A DNA stretch of 64,000 bases, from positions 124,001-188,000 of the forward strand of contig JAIPBH010000005.1 of NCBI GenBank assembly GCA_021739635.1. Reading direction: 5' to 3'. Both the position numbers and the translations under genes were made by a program. The notes under the pieces are model-generated. The model made no database searches. It was not told the origin of the DNA and was given only the letters and a program-made list of their open reading frames with translations. This stretch comes from Flavobacteriaceae bacterium. GTDB lineage: Bacteria; Bacteroidota; Bacteroidia; Flavobacteriales; Flavobacteriaceae. Below, piece by piece: positions 43,931 to 52,947 of the stretch. Position 1 is the stretch's first letter. The number at the start of each line of letters is the position of its first letter.

Positions 43931-46255
43931 TTAATTTTTTGAAAGTTCATTTATTTCAACCGTTGGACTTAACAACTTCTCAGTTTTTTCAATAATTTTT
44001 GAATCTAACGAGATGGTTTTACTAAGCTTAATTGTTTTTGAGTCGCTAGCAACTAAAAATGCATAATTTCCAGCATCTAGTTTCCATGAATTTGAAGCGG
44101 TATCATAATATCCTAAGTTGTTAATAGTCGTTTTAAATACAACTTTTTGAGACTCGCCAGCGTTTAATAATTGTGTTTTTGCAAAACCTTTTAATTCTTT
44201 TTCAGGTTTTTCTATAGTTCCTAAAGGACTTTTTACATATAATTGAACGATTTCTTTACCTGCAGATTTTCCAGTATTTTTAATGGTACATTCAACATGT
44301 ATATCGTCTCCTTCTTGGGTTAAAATCAAATCAGTGTATTCAAAATTGGTGTATGATAAACCAAAACCAAATGGATATGAACTTTCAACATGAAAGGCAT
44401 CAAAATAACGGTAACCAATATAAATGCCTTCTTCATAAATTTCTTCTGAAGGAACTCCCATAAGCGGATTAGTTGGTCCAGGAGCATTTGGGTCTATAAC
44501 TTTACCAGGAAAATTTTTTGATGAAGGAATATCTGATAAAGCTATTGGAAAAGTTACAGGTAATTTTCCTGAAGGATTTACGTTTCCTGAAATAACATCA
44601 GCTATGGCATTTCCACTTTCTTGTCCAGATTGCCAAGGTAATAAAATTGCATCAACAGCATTTTTCCAACTTTGAGTTTCAATAACACCACCAATATTTA
44701 AAATAATGACGAATTTTTTTCCTTTAGAATGAAAAGCAGAACTAATAGTATTGATTAAAGTTACTTCATTTGAAGTTAGGTTAAAGTCTCCATCTAATCC
44801 TCTATCTTGAAATTCGCCAGAGGTTCTTCCTAAGGTTAAAATTGCAATATCATTAGTGTCGGCAATGTGTTGTAAAGTATCATTTGACCATAATTTCTCA
44901 GACACTAAAATATCTTTTTCAAAAAACATTTTTTTAGGAGGAATTTTAGCTTTTTCTTCTGTGATAAACGCTTTATAATCTGCATTTAATTTTTCATCAA
45001 TAGTAAACCCAGCATTTTTTAAACCTTCAGTTACAGAAACCATATAGGCTTTATTAACATCTCCGCTTCCTGTTCCACCAGCAATAGTTTCTAATGACGT
45101 AACACCAAATAATGCGATTTTAGCGTCTTTTTTAATAGGTAACGCCTCATTGTTTTTTAATAAAATAATGCCTTCTGTAGCGGCATTTCTTGACACAATT
45201 TTATTGGCCTCTAAATCTGGTTTCCCAGTTGGTTGGTATTTATTAAATGAATACGTTTTAAAATATTGACTTAACGTATACTTGATATTTCTATCTAAAA
45301 TAGATTCATTTAAAGTTCCGTTTTTAACAGCCATTAAAATGCTTTCAGCTTGTTTATTAGTTCCAGGCATCAATACATCATTACCAGCTTTCATTTGGGC
45401 AACTGCATCTTTTCCGCCAAACCAATCAGTCATTACAAAACCTTCAAAACCCCATTCATCTCTTAGTATTTTTGTTAATAGATCTTCACTTTCAGAAGTA
45501 TAAGTACCATTAACTTTATTATAAGAAGACATGACAGACCATGGCTGACTTTCTTTTACGGCTATTTCAAAACCTTTAAGATAAATTTCTCTTAAAGCAC
45601 GTTCACTTACAATAGTATTGACTTCAGTTCTATTTGTTTCAGAATTATTTGCAACAAAATGTTTAATGGTTGCTCCTACTCCTTGAGATTGAATTCCGTT
45701 TACAAATCCAGCAGTAATTTTTCCAGCTAGTACAGGATCTTCAGAATAATATTCAAAATTTCTTCCTCCTAAAGGATTACGTTGAATATTTAATGCTGGT
45801 CCTAATAAAAAGTCAACACCATAATCTTTAGCCTCTCTTCCAAAAGCTTCACCAACTTCTTTAGCTAATTCTACATTCCATGATGAAGAAATGCTTGTTC
45901 CTATAGGAAATGCTGTGCCATAAAATGTTTGGTTAGGATATTCTTTTCTTTTTGGGCTAATGCGGATTCCTGCTGGTCCATCGGCAAGTACCACTGCAGG
46001 AAAATCAAACCTTTTATTCGTGTAACTTGTTCCTGCTGCACCTGGTATTTTGTCTTGTGTAGAGCCAATAACAGACTGTGGAGCATTACTTTTTTCAGAA
46101 AATCCTGGAATGTTCATTCCTGTACCAACAGTTAGATAGACTTTTTCTTCCAGTGAAAGTTTATCTATAATTTGATTGATTTTTTCATCTGTATTTGTTT
46201 GTGCATTTATTTGAGAAACAAATACAACAAATAGCATTAAAATAGCATGTTTCAT
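43931..46255 (-). CDS. Secreted GH3 beta-glucosidase
   Basis: The 774-residue product has a signal peptide (1-18, cut after INA), a GH3 N-terminal barrel (about 22-340), the GH3 C-terminal alpha/beta domain (about 370-620) and a fibronectin III-like domain (about 650-755). The nucleophile is D277 in GFVMTDWFGG, and K198-H199 plus GPALNIQRNPLGGRNFEYYSEDP are family markers. The acid/base should lie in the second domain (RTSGEFQDRGLDGDFNL). It probably works in the periplasm on beta-glucosides. It is convergent with the exporter operon. Confidence 0.94.
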   Translation of the reverse strand: MKHAILMLFVVFVSQINAQTNTDEKINQIIDKLSLEEKVYLTVGTGMNIPGFSEKSNAPQSVIGSTQDKIPGAAGTSYTNKRFDFPAVVLADGPAGIRISPKRKEYPNQTFYGTAFPIGTSISSSWNVELAKEVGEAFGREAKDYGVDFLLGPALNIQRNPLGGRNFEYYSEDPVLAGKITAGFVNGIQSQGVGATIKHFVANNSETNRTEVNTIVSERALREIYLKGFEIAVKESQPWSVMSSYNKVNGTYTSESEDLLTKILRDEWGFEGFVMTDWFGGKDAVAQMKAGNDVLMPGTNKQAESILMAVKNGTLNESILDRNIKYTLSQYFKTYSFNKYQPTGKPDLEANKIVSRNAATEGIILLKNNEALPIKKDAKIALFGVTSLETIAGGTGSGDVNKAYMVSVTEGLKNAGFTIDEKLNADYKAFITEEKAKIPPKKMFFEKDILVSEKLWSNDTLQHIADTNDIAILTLGRTSGEFQDRGLDGDFNLTSNEVTLINTISSAFHSKGKKFVIILNIGGVIETQSWKNAVDAILLPWQSGQESGNAIADVISGNVNPSGKLPVTFPIALSDIPSSKNFPGKVIDPNAPGPTNPLMGVPSEEIYEEGIYIGYRYFDAFHVESSYPFGFGLSYTNFEYTDLILTQEGDDIHVECTIKNTGKSAGKEIVQLYVKSPLGTIEKPEKELKGFAKTQLLNAGESQKVVFKTTINNLGYYDTASNSWKLDAGNYAFLVASDSKTIKLSKTISLDSKIIEKTEKLLSPTVEINELSKN

Positions 46256-46321
46256 TGTTTGAATTTTTTAGTTTATCAAATTTCAACATTTACTTATAGA
46301 TTACATTTGACATATATCAAA

Positions 46322-46365
46322 AAAAGAATCCTAATAGAAAATACATTTTCTGTTAGGATTCTTTT
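46322..46365. terminator. Long hairpin between the GH3 and isomerase genes
   Basis: Left arm 46322-46342 and right arm 46345-46365 match over 21 positions with one G-U; the core is GAATCCTAA against TTAGGATTC. Both sides carry A/T runs, so it ends the isomerase transcript on the minus strand. Confidence 0.8.
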
Positions 46366-46387
46366 AAAGCTTAATTTGATTAAAATT

Positions 46388-47248
46388 TTATTTTGTAACC
46401 AGTTTTTTTAAACCTTCATGACTTATCACAATAGCTTCTAAAGGTTTCATACCATCAAAAGTCATATCTTGTTCAACCATATAATATAGCATTCCTGAAA
46501 GTTCTCTTTTTTCAAAAATTCTATTAAAATCTATAGTTCCATTTCCAACAGGAGCAAATCTACCTTGCTCATCCATATCTTTAACATGCCATAATTTAAA
46601 ACGCCCCGGATATTTTTCAAAATATGCCACTGGGTCTGCTCCTGCTTTTGTTACCCAATATAAATCCATTTGAAAATTTACATATTCTGGATTTGTATTA
46701 TTGAGAAAATATTCAATGGGTACAATGCCATTTACATTTGGTTTAAATTCAAAATCATGATTATGATACAGCAATTTTAATCCTGCATCATGACATTTTT
46801 TTCCAATAGTGTTTATAATACTTGTAACTAATTCAATATCATCACTCATGCCCATAGTATGAGTTTTCTCGTTATATTTAAAATGTCCCATTGGAGGAAT
46901 TGGAATTACAAAATACTCAAAACCAGCTGCTTTAGCATCGGCTATCATGGCATCTGCATTATCTAAAGTTACTGTTGATTGGTGTGTGCTTATTGGAAAT
47001 AAGCCTAATTCATTTAAATAGTTTTTAAAATCGGTAGGAGTCATACCATAATAGGTTCCGTTATTATATCCTGCTGCTTCAATATATTGATAACCAGCAT
47101 CTGATACTTTTTTAAGTACTTCTTTTGGATTTTCTGCCATATCTGTTCTAACCGTATATAAAGCTAGACCACCAAACTTGTCTTGTGCAAGAATTAGTTG
47201 TCCAACCAATAAAAATACTAGTGATAATTTTTTAAAATGTACTTTCAT
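46388..47248 (-). CDS. Secreted TIM-barrel sugar isomerase/epimerase-like protein
   Basis: The 286-residue product has a signal peptide (about 1-22, cut after LAQ), which is unusual for this fold. The rest is an AP-endonuclease 2-like barrel: LALYTVRTDM, AGYQYIEAAGY, YHNHDFEF (glutamate/histidine), QMDLYWV (aspartate), KLWHVKDMD (histidine) and YMVEQD (glutamate), which together can form the family's metal site. Relatives isomerise or eliminate sugars, including steps in 3-ketoglycoside breakdown in Bacteroidota. A periplasmic location beside GH3 suggests action on released sugars. Confidence 0.85.
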   Translation of the reverse strand: MKVHFKKLSLVFLLVGQLILAQDKFGGLALYTVRTDMAENPKEVLKKVSDAGYQYIEAAGYNNGTYYGMTPTDFKNYLNELGLFPISTHQSTVTLDNADAMIADAKAAGFEYFVIPIPPMGHFKYNEKTHTMGMSDDIELVTSIINTIGKKCHDAGLKLLYHNHDFEFKPNVNGIVPIEYFLNNTNPEYVNFQMDLYWVTKAGADPVAYFEKYPGRFKLWHVKDMDEQGRFAPVGNGTIDFNRIFEKRELSGMLYYMVEQDMTFDGMKPLEAIVISHEGLKKLVTK

Positions 47249-47371
47249 AATTTAGTTTGTTTGTTTTGGTATTAAATGAATGATTGTTTGAATATAATGA
47301 TTTTTTAATTTGAGTACATCTAACAAAGATTCTATTTTTTTAGATTTGAATTTGATAATTATAAAAAAATA

Positions 47372-47938
47372 TTAAATCTTAGAGCGAATTCTACTCAAAG
47401 TTTCTTGAGTTATTCCAAGAAATGATGCAATATGTTGCAATGGTACTCTATTAAGTATTTTTGGTTGACGTTTTATTAAGTTATCATAACGTTGTTTTGC
47501 GGTTTCAAATTGAATAGATTCCATTCTTTTTTGTGATAAAACTAACGAATTTGAAATCCATTCTATCATCAAATTGGCTACTTCAATATTCTTTTTTCTG
47601 AGCGTATCTAACCCTTCTTTTGAAAGCATGATAATTTCAGAATCTTCTAAAGCTTCAATGACTAAATTACTTGGGCTTCCTTCAAAAAAACTTGCTATTG
47701 AAAAAAAGAAATGTTGATCATCGGTCAACCATTCTGTTACATTTTTACCATTTTTATAATAAAAAATGCGAATTAACCCTTTTTTTACGTAATAAATATG
47801 CTTGCAAACATCACCATGCTTCAAAATAAAACCTTCCTTTTCAACTTTTTTTACAGATATGTAATCTTGCAATTGAGTTTTAGTTAAGTCGCTTAATGGA
47901 CTGTAATTACTCAATTTATTTAGATATTCTGATAACAT
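47372..47938 (-). CDS. Crp/Fnr-family cyclic-nucleotide-binding regulator
   Basis: The 188-residue product has a cyclic-nucleotide-binding beta-barrel (about 20-120: GFILKHGDVCKHIYYVKKGLIRIFYYKNGKNVTEWLTDDQHFFFSIASFF) and a C-terminal helix-turn-helix (about 160-188: VPLQHIASFLGITQETLSRIRSKI). This short form, typical of Bacteroidota, often lacks the residues that hold cAMP. Its targets are unknown; the adjacent sugar genes or the divergent efflux operon are possible. A minus-strand -7 box, TATATTTG (47956-47963), lies 18 bases before the start. Confidence 0.9.
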   Translation of the reverse strand: MLSEYLNKLSNYSPLSDLTKTQLQDYISVKKVEKEGFILKHGDVCKHIYYVKKGLIRIFYYKNGKNVTEWLTDDQHFFFSIASFFEGSPSNLVIEALEDSEIIMLSKEGLDTLRKKNIEVANLMIEWISNSLVLSQKRMESIQFETAKQRYDNLIKRQPKILNRVPLQHIASFLGITQETLSRIRSKI

Positions 47939-47955
47939 TATTTTACTGCTTTTAA

Positions 47956-47963
47956 CAAATATA
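47956..47963 (-). promoter_or_regulatory. -7 promoter box for the Crp-like gene
   Basis: The minus strand reads TATATTTG, matching TAnnTTTG, 18 bases before the ATG at 47938. Together with the plus-strand box at 48017 it forms a compact divergent promoter region. Confidence 0.5.
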
Positions 47964-48016
47964 GGTACTTAACTTTATTTTTTTGATGATTTTTTAAATA
48001 GTTAAAAAAAATTACT

Positions 48017-48040
48017 TACATTTGTTAACCATTTGGTTAA
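48017..48040 (+). promoter_or_regulatory. -7 box and TetR operator before the efflux operon
   Basis: TACATTTG (48017-48024) matches TAnnTTTG. It is followed without a gap by the palindrome TTAACC-ATTT-GGTTAA (48025-48040), 6-bp perfect arms around four bases, at the expected transcription start. A second weak dyad ACT-AAAT-AGT follows (48041-48050). A repressor bound here would block the promoter of its own operon. Confidence 0.65.
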
Positions 48041-48054
48041 ACTAAATAGTTAAT

Positions 48055-48663
48055 ATGACAAATACTACTGAAAATACTGAATCCACCATATTAAAGGCAG
48101 CAAAAACAGTGTTTCTTAAAAAAGGAATGGATGGTGCTAGAATGCAAGAAATAGCCGATGAAGCAGGAATAAACAAAGCCCTTTTGCATTACTATTTTAG
48201 AAGTAAACAACAGCTTTTTGAAGCCGTATTTTTAAATGCTTTTTCTCTATTGGCTCCACAACTCAATTACATTTTAAATGATGATTCTTCTGTACAAGAT
48301 AAAATTATCAAGTTTACTCATAACTACATCACTTTTATAAGCCAACATCCATATTTGCCAAATTTTGTGATTCAAGAAATTAATAGAAATCCAGACTTTG
48401 CCATTCAAATTAAAGAAAGACCACAGTTTCCAGATATAAAAAAGTTTAAAATACAAGTAGATTTAGAAGTAAAAGCAGGGGTTTTAAAGCCCATTAAAGC
48501 AGAACAATTGTTTATCAATATTATGTCTTTAAGCATTTTTCCTTTTATTGGTAAACCTCTTTTAAAAGCTTTTTTAAATACCGATGAAAACACCTTCAGT
48601 AATATTATAGAAGAAAGAAAAACGGTCGTGGCCATTTTTATCATGAATTCAATTAAAGCCTAA
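48055..48663 (+). CDS. TetR/AcrR-family regulator of the efflux operon
   Basis: The 202-residue product has a clear TetR DNA-binding domain (about 11-57: STILKAAKTVFLKKGMDGARMQEIADEAGINKALLHYYFRSKQQLFEAVF) and a C-terminal ligand domain. It lies first in an eight-gene run of transport genes and starts 15 bases after a palindromic operator, so autorepression is likely. The arrangement recalls CecR (YbiH), which controls ybhGFSR in E. coli. Confidence 0.92.
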   Translation: MTNTTENTESTILKAAKTVFLKKGMDGARMQEIADEAGINKALLHYYFRSKQQLFEAVFLNAFSLLAPQLNYILNDDSSVQDKIIKFTHNYITFISQHPYLPNFVIQEINRNPDFAIQIKERPQFPDIKKFKIQVDLEVKAGVLKPIKAEQLFINIMSLSIFPFIGKPLLKAFLNTDENTFSNIIEERKTVVAIFIMNSIKA

Positions 48664-48667
48664 TGTT

Positions 48668-49918
48668 ATGAAAAAATCGGGAATCTATGCGTTACTATTT
48701 ATAACTTCTGCTGTCTTTGCTCAAGAGCCACTTTCACTCAATCAATGTTACCAATTGCTAGATAAAAACTATCCTATGGTGAAGCAAAACGAACTATTTG
48801 AAAAACAAAGTAGTATTGATTCTGAGATTATAACCAATAAAACCTTACCTCAATTAAACTTGGAAGCTCAAGCAACCTATCAATCTGAGGTTACACAAGT
48901 TCCCATACCAAATATAGGCATTGACCCACTAAACAAAGACCAATACAGAGCCATAGCCACTTTAAATCAGCTTATTTATAACGATGGGTTCATAAATGCT
49001 TCATTAGAAGCTAAATCAGCCCATTTAAAAACTCAAAAAAAGCAAATCGAAGTCAATTTGTATGCATTAAAAAAGCAAGTAAATCAGCTATATTTCTCTA
49101 TTTTATTGTTACAAGAAAAAAAGGCCTTGTTAAATGCGAAAAATGTTCAATTAAATTCAAGAATTAGTGAAGTAAAATCCGGTATTGAGTATGGTGTTAT
49201 TTTACCAGCCTCAGATAAAGTTCTTGAAGCGGAATTAATAAAAATCCAACAGCAATTTGACGAGATTGATTTTAATAAAAAAAGTATGCTCAATACCCTT
49301 TCATCTTTTATTGGATTTGATTTAAATGATGCTATTATTCTTGAAAATCCTCAACTCGAGGTTGCTATTTCTAATCAAATAAATCGTCCTGAAATTGATT
49401 TATTCAATCTTAAAAAGGAAGAAATTCAAGCCAATGAACAGTTACTATCCAAACAAAAAGCACCAAAACTTTTTGGGTTTGCGACTGGCGGTTATGGAAA
49501 TCCAGGACTAAACATGTTAGATAATTCATTTACAGGATTTTACACGGTTGGATTAAAGCTTAACTGGAATGTTTTTGATTGGAATTCTAACAAAAAAGAG
49601 CGACAATCATTATCCATTAATAAGGATATTATTGAAAATGAAACCGAAATTTTTAATCTGAATACCAATATGGAGTTAAGACAACAAGAATTAGAAATGA
49701 AAAAGATTGAAACCTTTATTGCTTCAGACAGTAACATTATAGCTTTACGAAAAGAAGTGTTACAATCGGCAGAATCTCAATTAAAAAATGGGGTGATTAC
49801 TTCTTCAGCCTATATAACTGAATTAACCCATTTATTTGAAGATGAAAACAATTTAAAAACACATATCATTCAATTATTATTAGTAAAAGCAAATTACAAC
49901 ATAAATAAAGGGCAATAA
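48668..49918 (+). CDS. TolC-family outer-membrane efflux protein
   Basis: The 416-residue product has a signal peptide (about 1-18, cut near VFA|QEP) and the two outer-membrane-efflux repeats: SLNQCYQLLDKNYPMVKQNELFEKQSSIDSEIITNKTLPQLNLEAQATYQ and, in the second half, FNLNTNMELRQQELEMKKIETFIASDSNIIALRKEVLQSAESQLKNGVITSSAYI. It differs clearly from the TolC at 42477. It starts four bases after the TetR gene and two bases before the adaptor gene, so it is part of the same operon. Confidence 0.92.
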   Translation: MKKSGIYALLFITSAVFAQEPLSLNQCYQLLDKNYPMVKQNELFEKQSSIDSEIITNKTLPQLNLEAQATYQSEVTQVPIPNIGIDPLNKDQYRAIATLNQLIYNDGFINASLEAKSAHLKTQKKQIEVNLYALKKQVNQLYFSILLLQEKKALLNAKNVQLNSRISEVKSGIEYGVILPASDKVLEAELIKIQQQFDEIDFNKKSMLNTLSSFIGFDLNDAIILENPQLEVAISNQINRPEIDLFNLKKEEIQANEQLLSKQKAPKLFGFATGGYGNPGLNMLDNSFTGFYTVGLKLNWNVFDWNSNKKERQSLSINKDIIENETEIFNLNTNMELRQQELEMKKIETFIASDSNIIALRKEVLQSAESQLKNGVITSSAYITELTHLFEDENNLKTHIIQLLLVKANYNINKGQ

Positions 49919-49920
49919 AC

Positions 49921-50811
49921 ATGATAACAATTAAACACTTAGCAATCTCAGGAATTGTTGCAACTACCCTACTTTCCTGTGGAAATGGGAATGATAAAGC
50001 AGACGGATACGGAAATTTTGAAGTTACAGAAACAACCATTTCAGCTGAAAATAATGGAAAATTAATGCAGTTTGATGTTAATGAAGGTGATCAATTGGAG
50101 AAAGACCAATTAATCGGGTATATCGATACAATTCCGTTAGACTTAAAACGCAAGCAATTAGAAGTTTCTAAAGCTTTGATTAGTTCAAAATCTAAAGGTG
50201 TTCTCTCTCAAATTAATGTGTTAAACGCTCAATTAAAAACAGTAAGTACTAATAAAACACGCGCTGAAAACCTATTAAAAGATAATGCAGGAACGCAAAA
50301 ACAATTGGATGATGTTACTGGAGAAATGAATGTTATTAAAAGTCAAATAAGAAGTGTGGAAATTCAAAATGCGCCTGTTGTCAATGAACTTAAAAGTATT
50401 GATATTCAGTTACAACAAATGGATGACCAAATCCAAAAAAGTAAAATAATTAATCCAATTAAAGGAACGGTTTTAACCAAATACGCTGAACCTAACGAGA
50501 TTGTCTCTTTTGGAAAACCACTCTACAAAATCGCCAATTTAGGCATCATGCAATTGCGGGTTTATATAAGCGAAACGCAATTAGCAGCCATTAAAATAGG
50601 TCAAGAAGTTACTGTAAAAATCGATGATGCAGACACTATGAAAACCTATAAAGGCACCATTAGTTGGATTGCTTCGGAAGCCGAATTTACACCGAAAATA
50701 ATTCAAACCAAGGAAGAACGTGTGGCTTTAGTTTATGCTACGAAAATCGATGTAACCAATGATGGAAGTTTAAAAATAGGAATGCCCGCTGAATTATGGA
50801 TTAATCCTTAA
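49921..50811 (+). CDS. HlyD-family adaptor lipoprotein
   Basis: The 296-residue product carries a lipoprotein signal (TLLSC, Cys at 20) and the adaptor architecture: first lipoyl half NGKLMQFDVNEGDQLEKDQLIGYID, a short helical hairpin (about 80-165), second half IINPIKGTVLTKYAEPNEIVSFGKPLYKIANL and a beta-barrel with LRVYISETQLAAIKIGQEVTVKI. It corresponds to YbhG in the E. coli system. It would link the inner-membrane ABC permeases to the TolC protein encoded just upstream. Confidence 0.92.
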   Translation: MITIKHLAISGIVATTLLSCGNGNDKADGYGNFEVTETTISAENNGKLMQFDVNEGDQLEKDQLIGYIDTIPLDLKRKQLEVSKALISSKSKGVLSQINVLNAQLKTVSTNKTRAENLLKDNAGTQKQLDDVTGEMNVIKSQIRSVEIQNAPVVNELKSIDIQLQQMDDQIQKSKIINPIKGTVLTKYAEPNEIVSFGKPLYKIANLGIMQLRVYISETQLAAIKIGQEVTVKIDDADTMKTYKGTISWIASEAEFTPKIIQTKEERVALVYATKIDVTNDGSLKIGMPAELWINP

Positions 50812-50851
50812 TTAAATAAAATTTATATAATAATTTAAATAAACAAATATT

Positions 50852-51310
50852 ATGGAAAAACATGTTTATAACGTCGACATAGCCTGGAAACAAGACCGAA
50901 AAGGCATTATGTGCTCACCAGAATTAAAAAAAGACGCCACCAATGAAATGAACTGCATAGAGGTTGCAACGCCTCCAGAATTTGATAAAGGAATGCCTAA
51001 TATTTGGTCGCCAGAACATTTATTTACTGCTGCGGTAAGCAGTTGTTTAATGACCACTTTTTTGGCAATTTCTGAATATTCTAAGTTTGAATTTATTAGT
51101 TTTAAATGCCACTCGAAAGGAATTTTGGATAAAGTTGACGGAAAGTTTGTCATGACTGAAGTACAATTGTTTCCAGAGGTATTTATATCCGATGAAAATC
51201 AACGAGAGCGTGCTTTAAAAATTCTTGAGAAATCTGAAAAGGCTTGTTTAATATCCAATTCAATCACTTCAAAAATTACCATGGAATCAACCATTACGGT
51301 CCAAAATTAA
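50852..51310 (+). CDS. OsmC/Ohr-family protein
   Basis: The 152-residue product is an OsmC-type thiol peroxidase-like protein. The two redox cysteines lie in the expected places: AAVSSCLMTTFLAISE (Cys about 60) and KILEKSEKACLISNSI (Cys about 131). Characterised relatives reduce organic hydroperoxides. It is inserted between the adaptor and the first ATPase gene of an efflux operon, 41 bases after the former and six bases before the latter, an unusual partner for a transporter. Confidence 0.9.
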   Translation: MEKHVYNVDIAWKQDRKGIMCSPELKKDATNEMNCIEVATPPEFDKGMPNIWSPEHLFTAAVSSCLMTTFLAISEYSKFEFISFKCHSKGILDKVDGKFVMTEVQLFPEVFISDENQRERALKILEKSEKACLISNSITSKITMESTITVQN

Positions 51311-51316
51311 GATTTT

Positions 51317-52219
51317 GTGAGCATTTCGGTAACTCATATTAGCAAATCCTATAAAAAAGTAAAAGCCCTACAAGACATTTCTTTTGAGGTAAAACCGGGC
51401 GAGCTTTTTGGACTCATTGGTCCTGATGGCGCTGGTAAAACCACTTTGTTTAGAATTTTAACCACACTTTTAATAGCCAATGAAGGTTCGGCTACCGTTG
51501 CGGGTTTCGATGTGGTTGCAGATTATAAAAAAATTAGAAGCAGTGTTGGTTATATGCCCGGAAAATTCTCATTGTATCAAGATTTAACAGTTGAAGAAAA
51601 CCTGAATTTTTTCGCCACTATTTTTGGGACAACGATTGAAGAAAACTACGATTTAATAAAAGATATATTCGTTCAGATTGAACCTTTTAAAAATCGTAGA
51701 GCAGGAAAACTGTCTGGTGGAATGAAACAAAAATTGGCCTTATGCTGTGCATTAATCCATAAGCCTAAAGTGCTGTTTTTAGATGAACCAACTACAGGAG
51801 TAGATCCAGTGTCGAGAAAAGAATTTTGGGACATGCTAAAACGTCTGCAACAAAAAGACATCACCATTTTAGTATCGACGCCTTATATGGACGAAGCAGC
51901 GCTTTGTGACCGAATTGCACTTATTCAACATGGAAAAATTCTGGAGATTGATACACCTCAATCTATTGTAAAACATTATCCAAAACAAATTTATAATGTA
52001 CGCGCCAATAATATGTATCAGCTCATTACTAGTTTAAATGACTATGAACACCATCATAGCGTGTATCCGTTTGGAGAATATGTGCATTACACAGATAATA
52101 GGACAGATTTTAATCCGAAAGATTTAATACAGTATTTAGAATCAAATAATCTATCGGAGGTAGAAATTGCTAAAACAGTAGCTACTATTGAAGATACTTT
52201 TATGGAATTAGCAAAATAA
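51317..52219 (+). CDS. ABC-2 type efflux ATPase, first subunit (degenerate Q- and H-loops)
   Basis: The 300-residue product is a single ABC ATPase domain (about 1-230) with a C-terminal extension. Walker A is GPDGAGKTT (35-43), the signature LSGGMKQ (132-138) and Walker B LFLDEP (about 153-158) are normal. The Q-loop glutamine is replaced by G82 (YMPGKFSLY) and the switch histidine by P189 (VSTPYMDEA). It resembles the first half of YbhF. The start is GTG at 51317. Its stop shares one base with the next ATPase gene. Confidence 0.92.
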   Translation: MSISVTHISKSYKKVKALQDISFEVKPGELFGLIGPDGAGKTTLFRILTTLLIANEGSATVAGFDVVADYKKIRSSVGYMPGKFSLYQDLTVEENLNFFATIFGTTIEENYDLIKDIFVQIEPFKNRRAGKLSGGMKQKLALCCALIHKPKVLFLDEPTTGVDPVSRKEFWDMLKRLQQKDITILVSTPYMDEAALCDRIALIQHGKILEIDTPQSIVKHYPKQIYNVRANNMYQLITSLNDYEHHHSVYPFGEYVHYTDNRTDFNPKDLIQYLESNNLSEVEIAKTVATIEDTFMELAK

Positions 52220-52947
52220 TGAACAACAACAAAGTCATACAAGTAGAAGGATTAACCAAAATGTTTGGATATTTTACGGCTGTAAATGCCATAACTTTTG
52301 ATGTGGAAAAGGGTGAGATCTTTGGTTTTTTAGGAGCCAATGGCGCAGGTAAAACCACAGCTATGAAAATGTTGATTGGAATTTCTAACCCCAACTCGGG
52401 AAAAGCCAAAGTTGCAGGTTTTGATGTATTTACACATGCCGAAGATATCAAGAAGAACATTGGTTATATGAGTCAGAAATTTGCATTGTACGACGATTTA
52501 ACGGTTAAAGAAAACATTACGTTTTTTGGGGGTATTTATGGATTATCGAGAAAACGAATCAAAGAAAAATCAGCAGTTTTAATTGAAGAATTAGAATTAG
52601 AGAAAGTCGCGAATAAACTAGTAGGTTCCTTACCATTAGGCTGGAAGCAAAAACTATCCTTTTCAGTGTCTTTGCTTCACGATCCTAAAATTGTGTTTTT
52701 AGATGAACCAACAGGAGGCGTTGACCCCATTACCAGACGCCAGTTTTGGGAAATGATATACAAAGCAGCCGACCAAGGGACAACGGTTTTTGTAACTACG
52801 CATTATATGGATGAAGCCGAGTATTGTGATCGAGTCTCTATCATGGTGAACGGTAAAATAGAAGCTTTAGATACACCAAAAAAACTGAAAGAACAGTTTA
52901 AAGCTGAAACTATGAACGATGTGTTTTTAAAATTAGCGAGAGGATGA
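52219..52947 (+). CDS. ABC-2 type efflux ATPase, second subunit (degenerate signature)
   Basis: The 242-residue product has Walker A GANGAGKTT (39-47), a normal Q-loop (YMSQKFALY, Q86), Walker B FLDEP and the switch histidine H195 (TTHYMDEA), but its signature reads SLPLGWKQ (137-144) in place of LSGGQ. Paired with the preceding subunit it would give one complete ATP site and one degenerate site. It corresponds to the second half of YbhF. It overlaps the permease gene by four bases (ATGA). Confidence 0.92.
   Translation: MNNNKVIQVEGLTKMFGYFTAVNAITFDVEKGEIFGFLGANGAGKTTAMKMLIGISNPNSGKAKVAGFDVFTHAEDIKKNIGYMSQKFALYDDLTVKENITFFGGIYGLSRKRIKEKSAVLIEELELEKVANKLVGSLPLGWKQKLSFSVSLLHDPKIVFLDEPTGGVDPITRRQFWEMIYKAADQGTTVFVTTHYMDEAEYCDRVSIMVNGKIEALDTPKKLKEQFKAETMNDVFLKLARG

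Noticed and set aside
45901-46135. Short frames on both strands in the GH3 gene
   Set aside because: They lie inside the clear GH3 N-terminal domain and have no independent support.
46322-46365. Long hairpin as an inverted-repeat end of a mobile element
   Set aside because: There is no transposase, and it lies directly after a gene with A/T runs; a terminator explains it.
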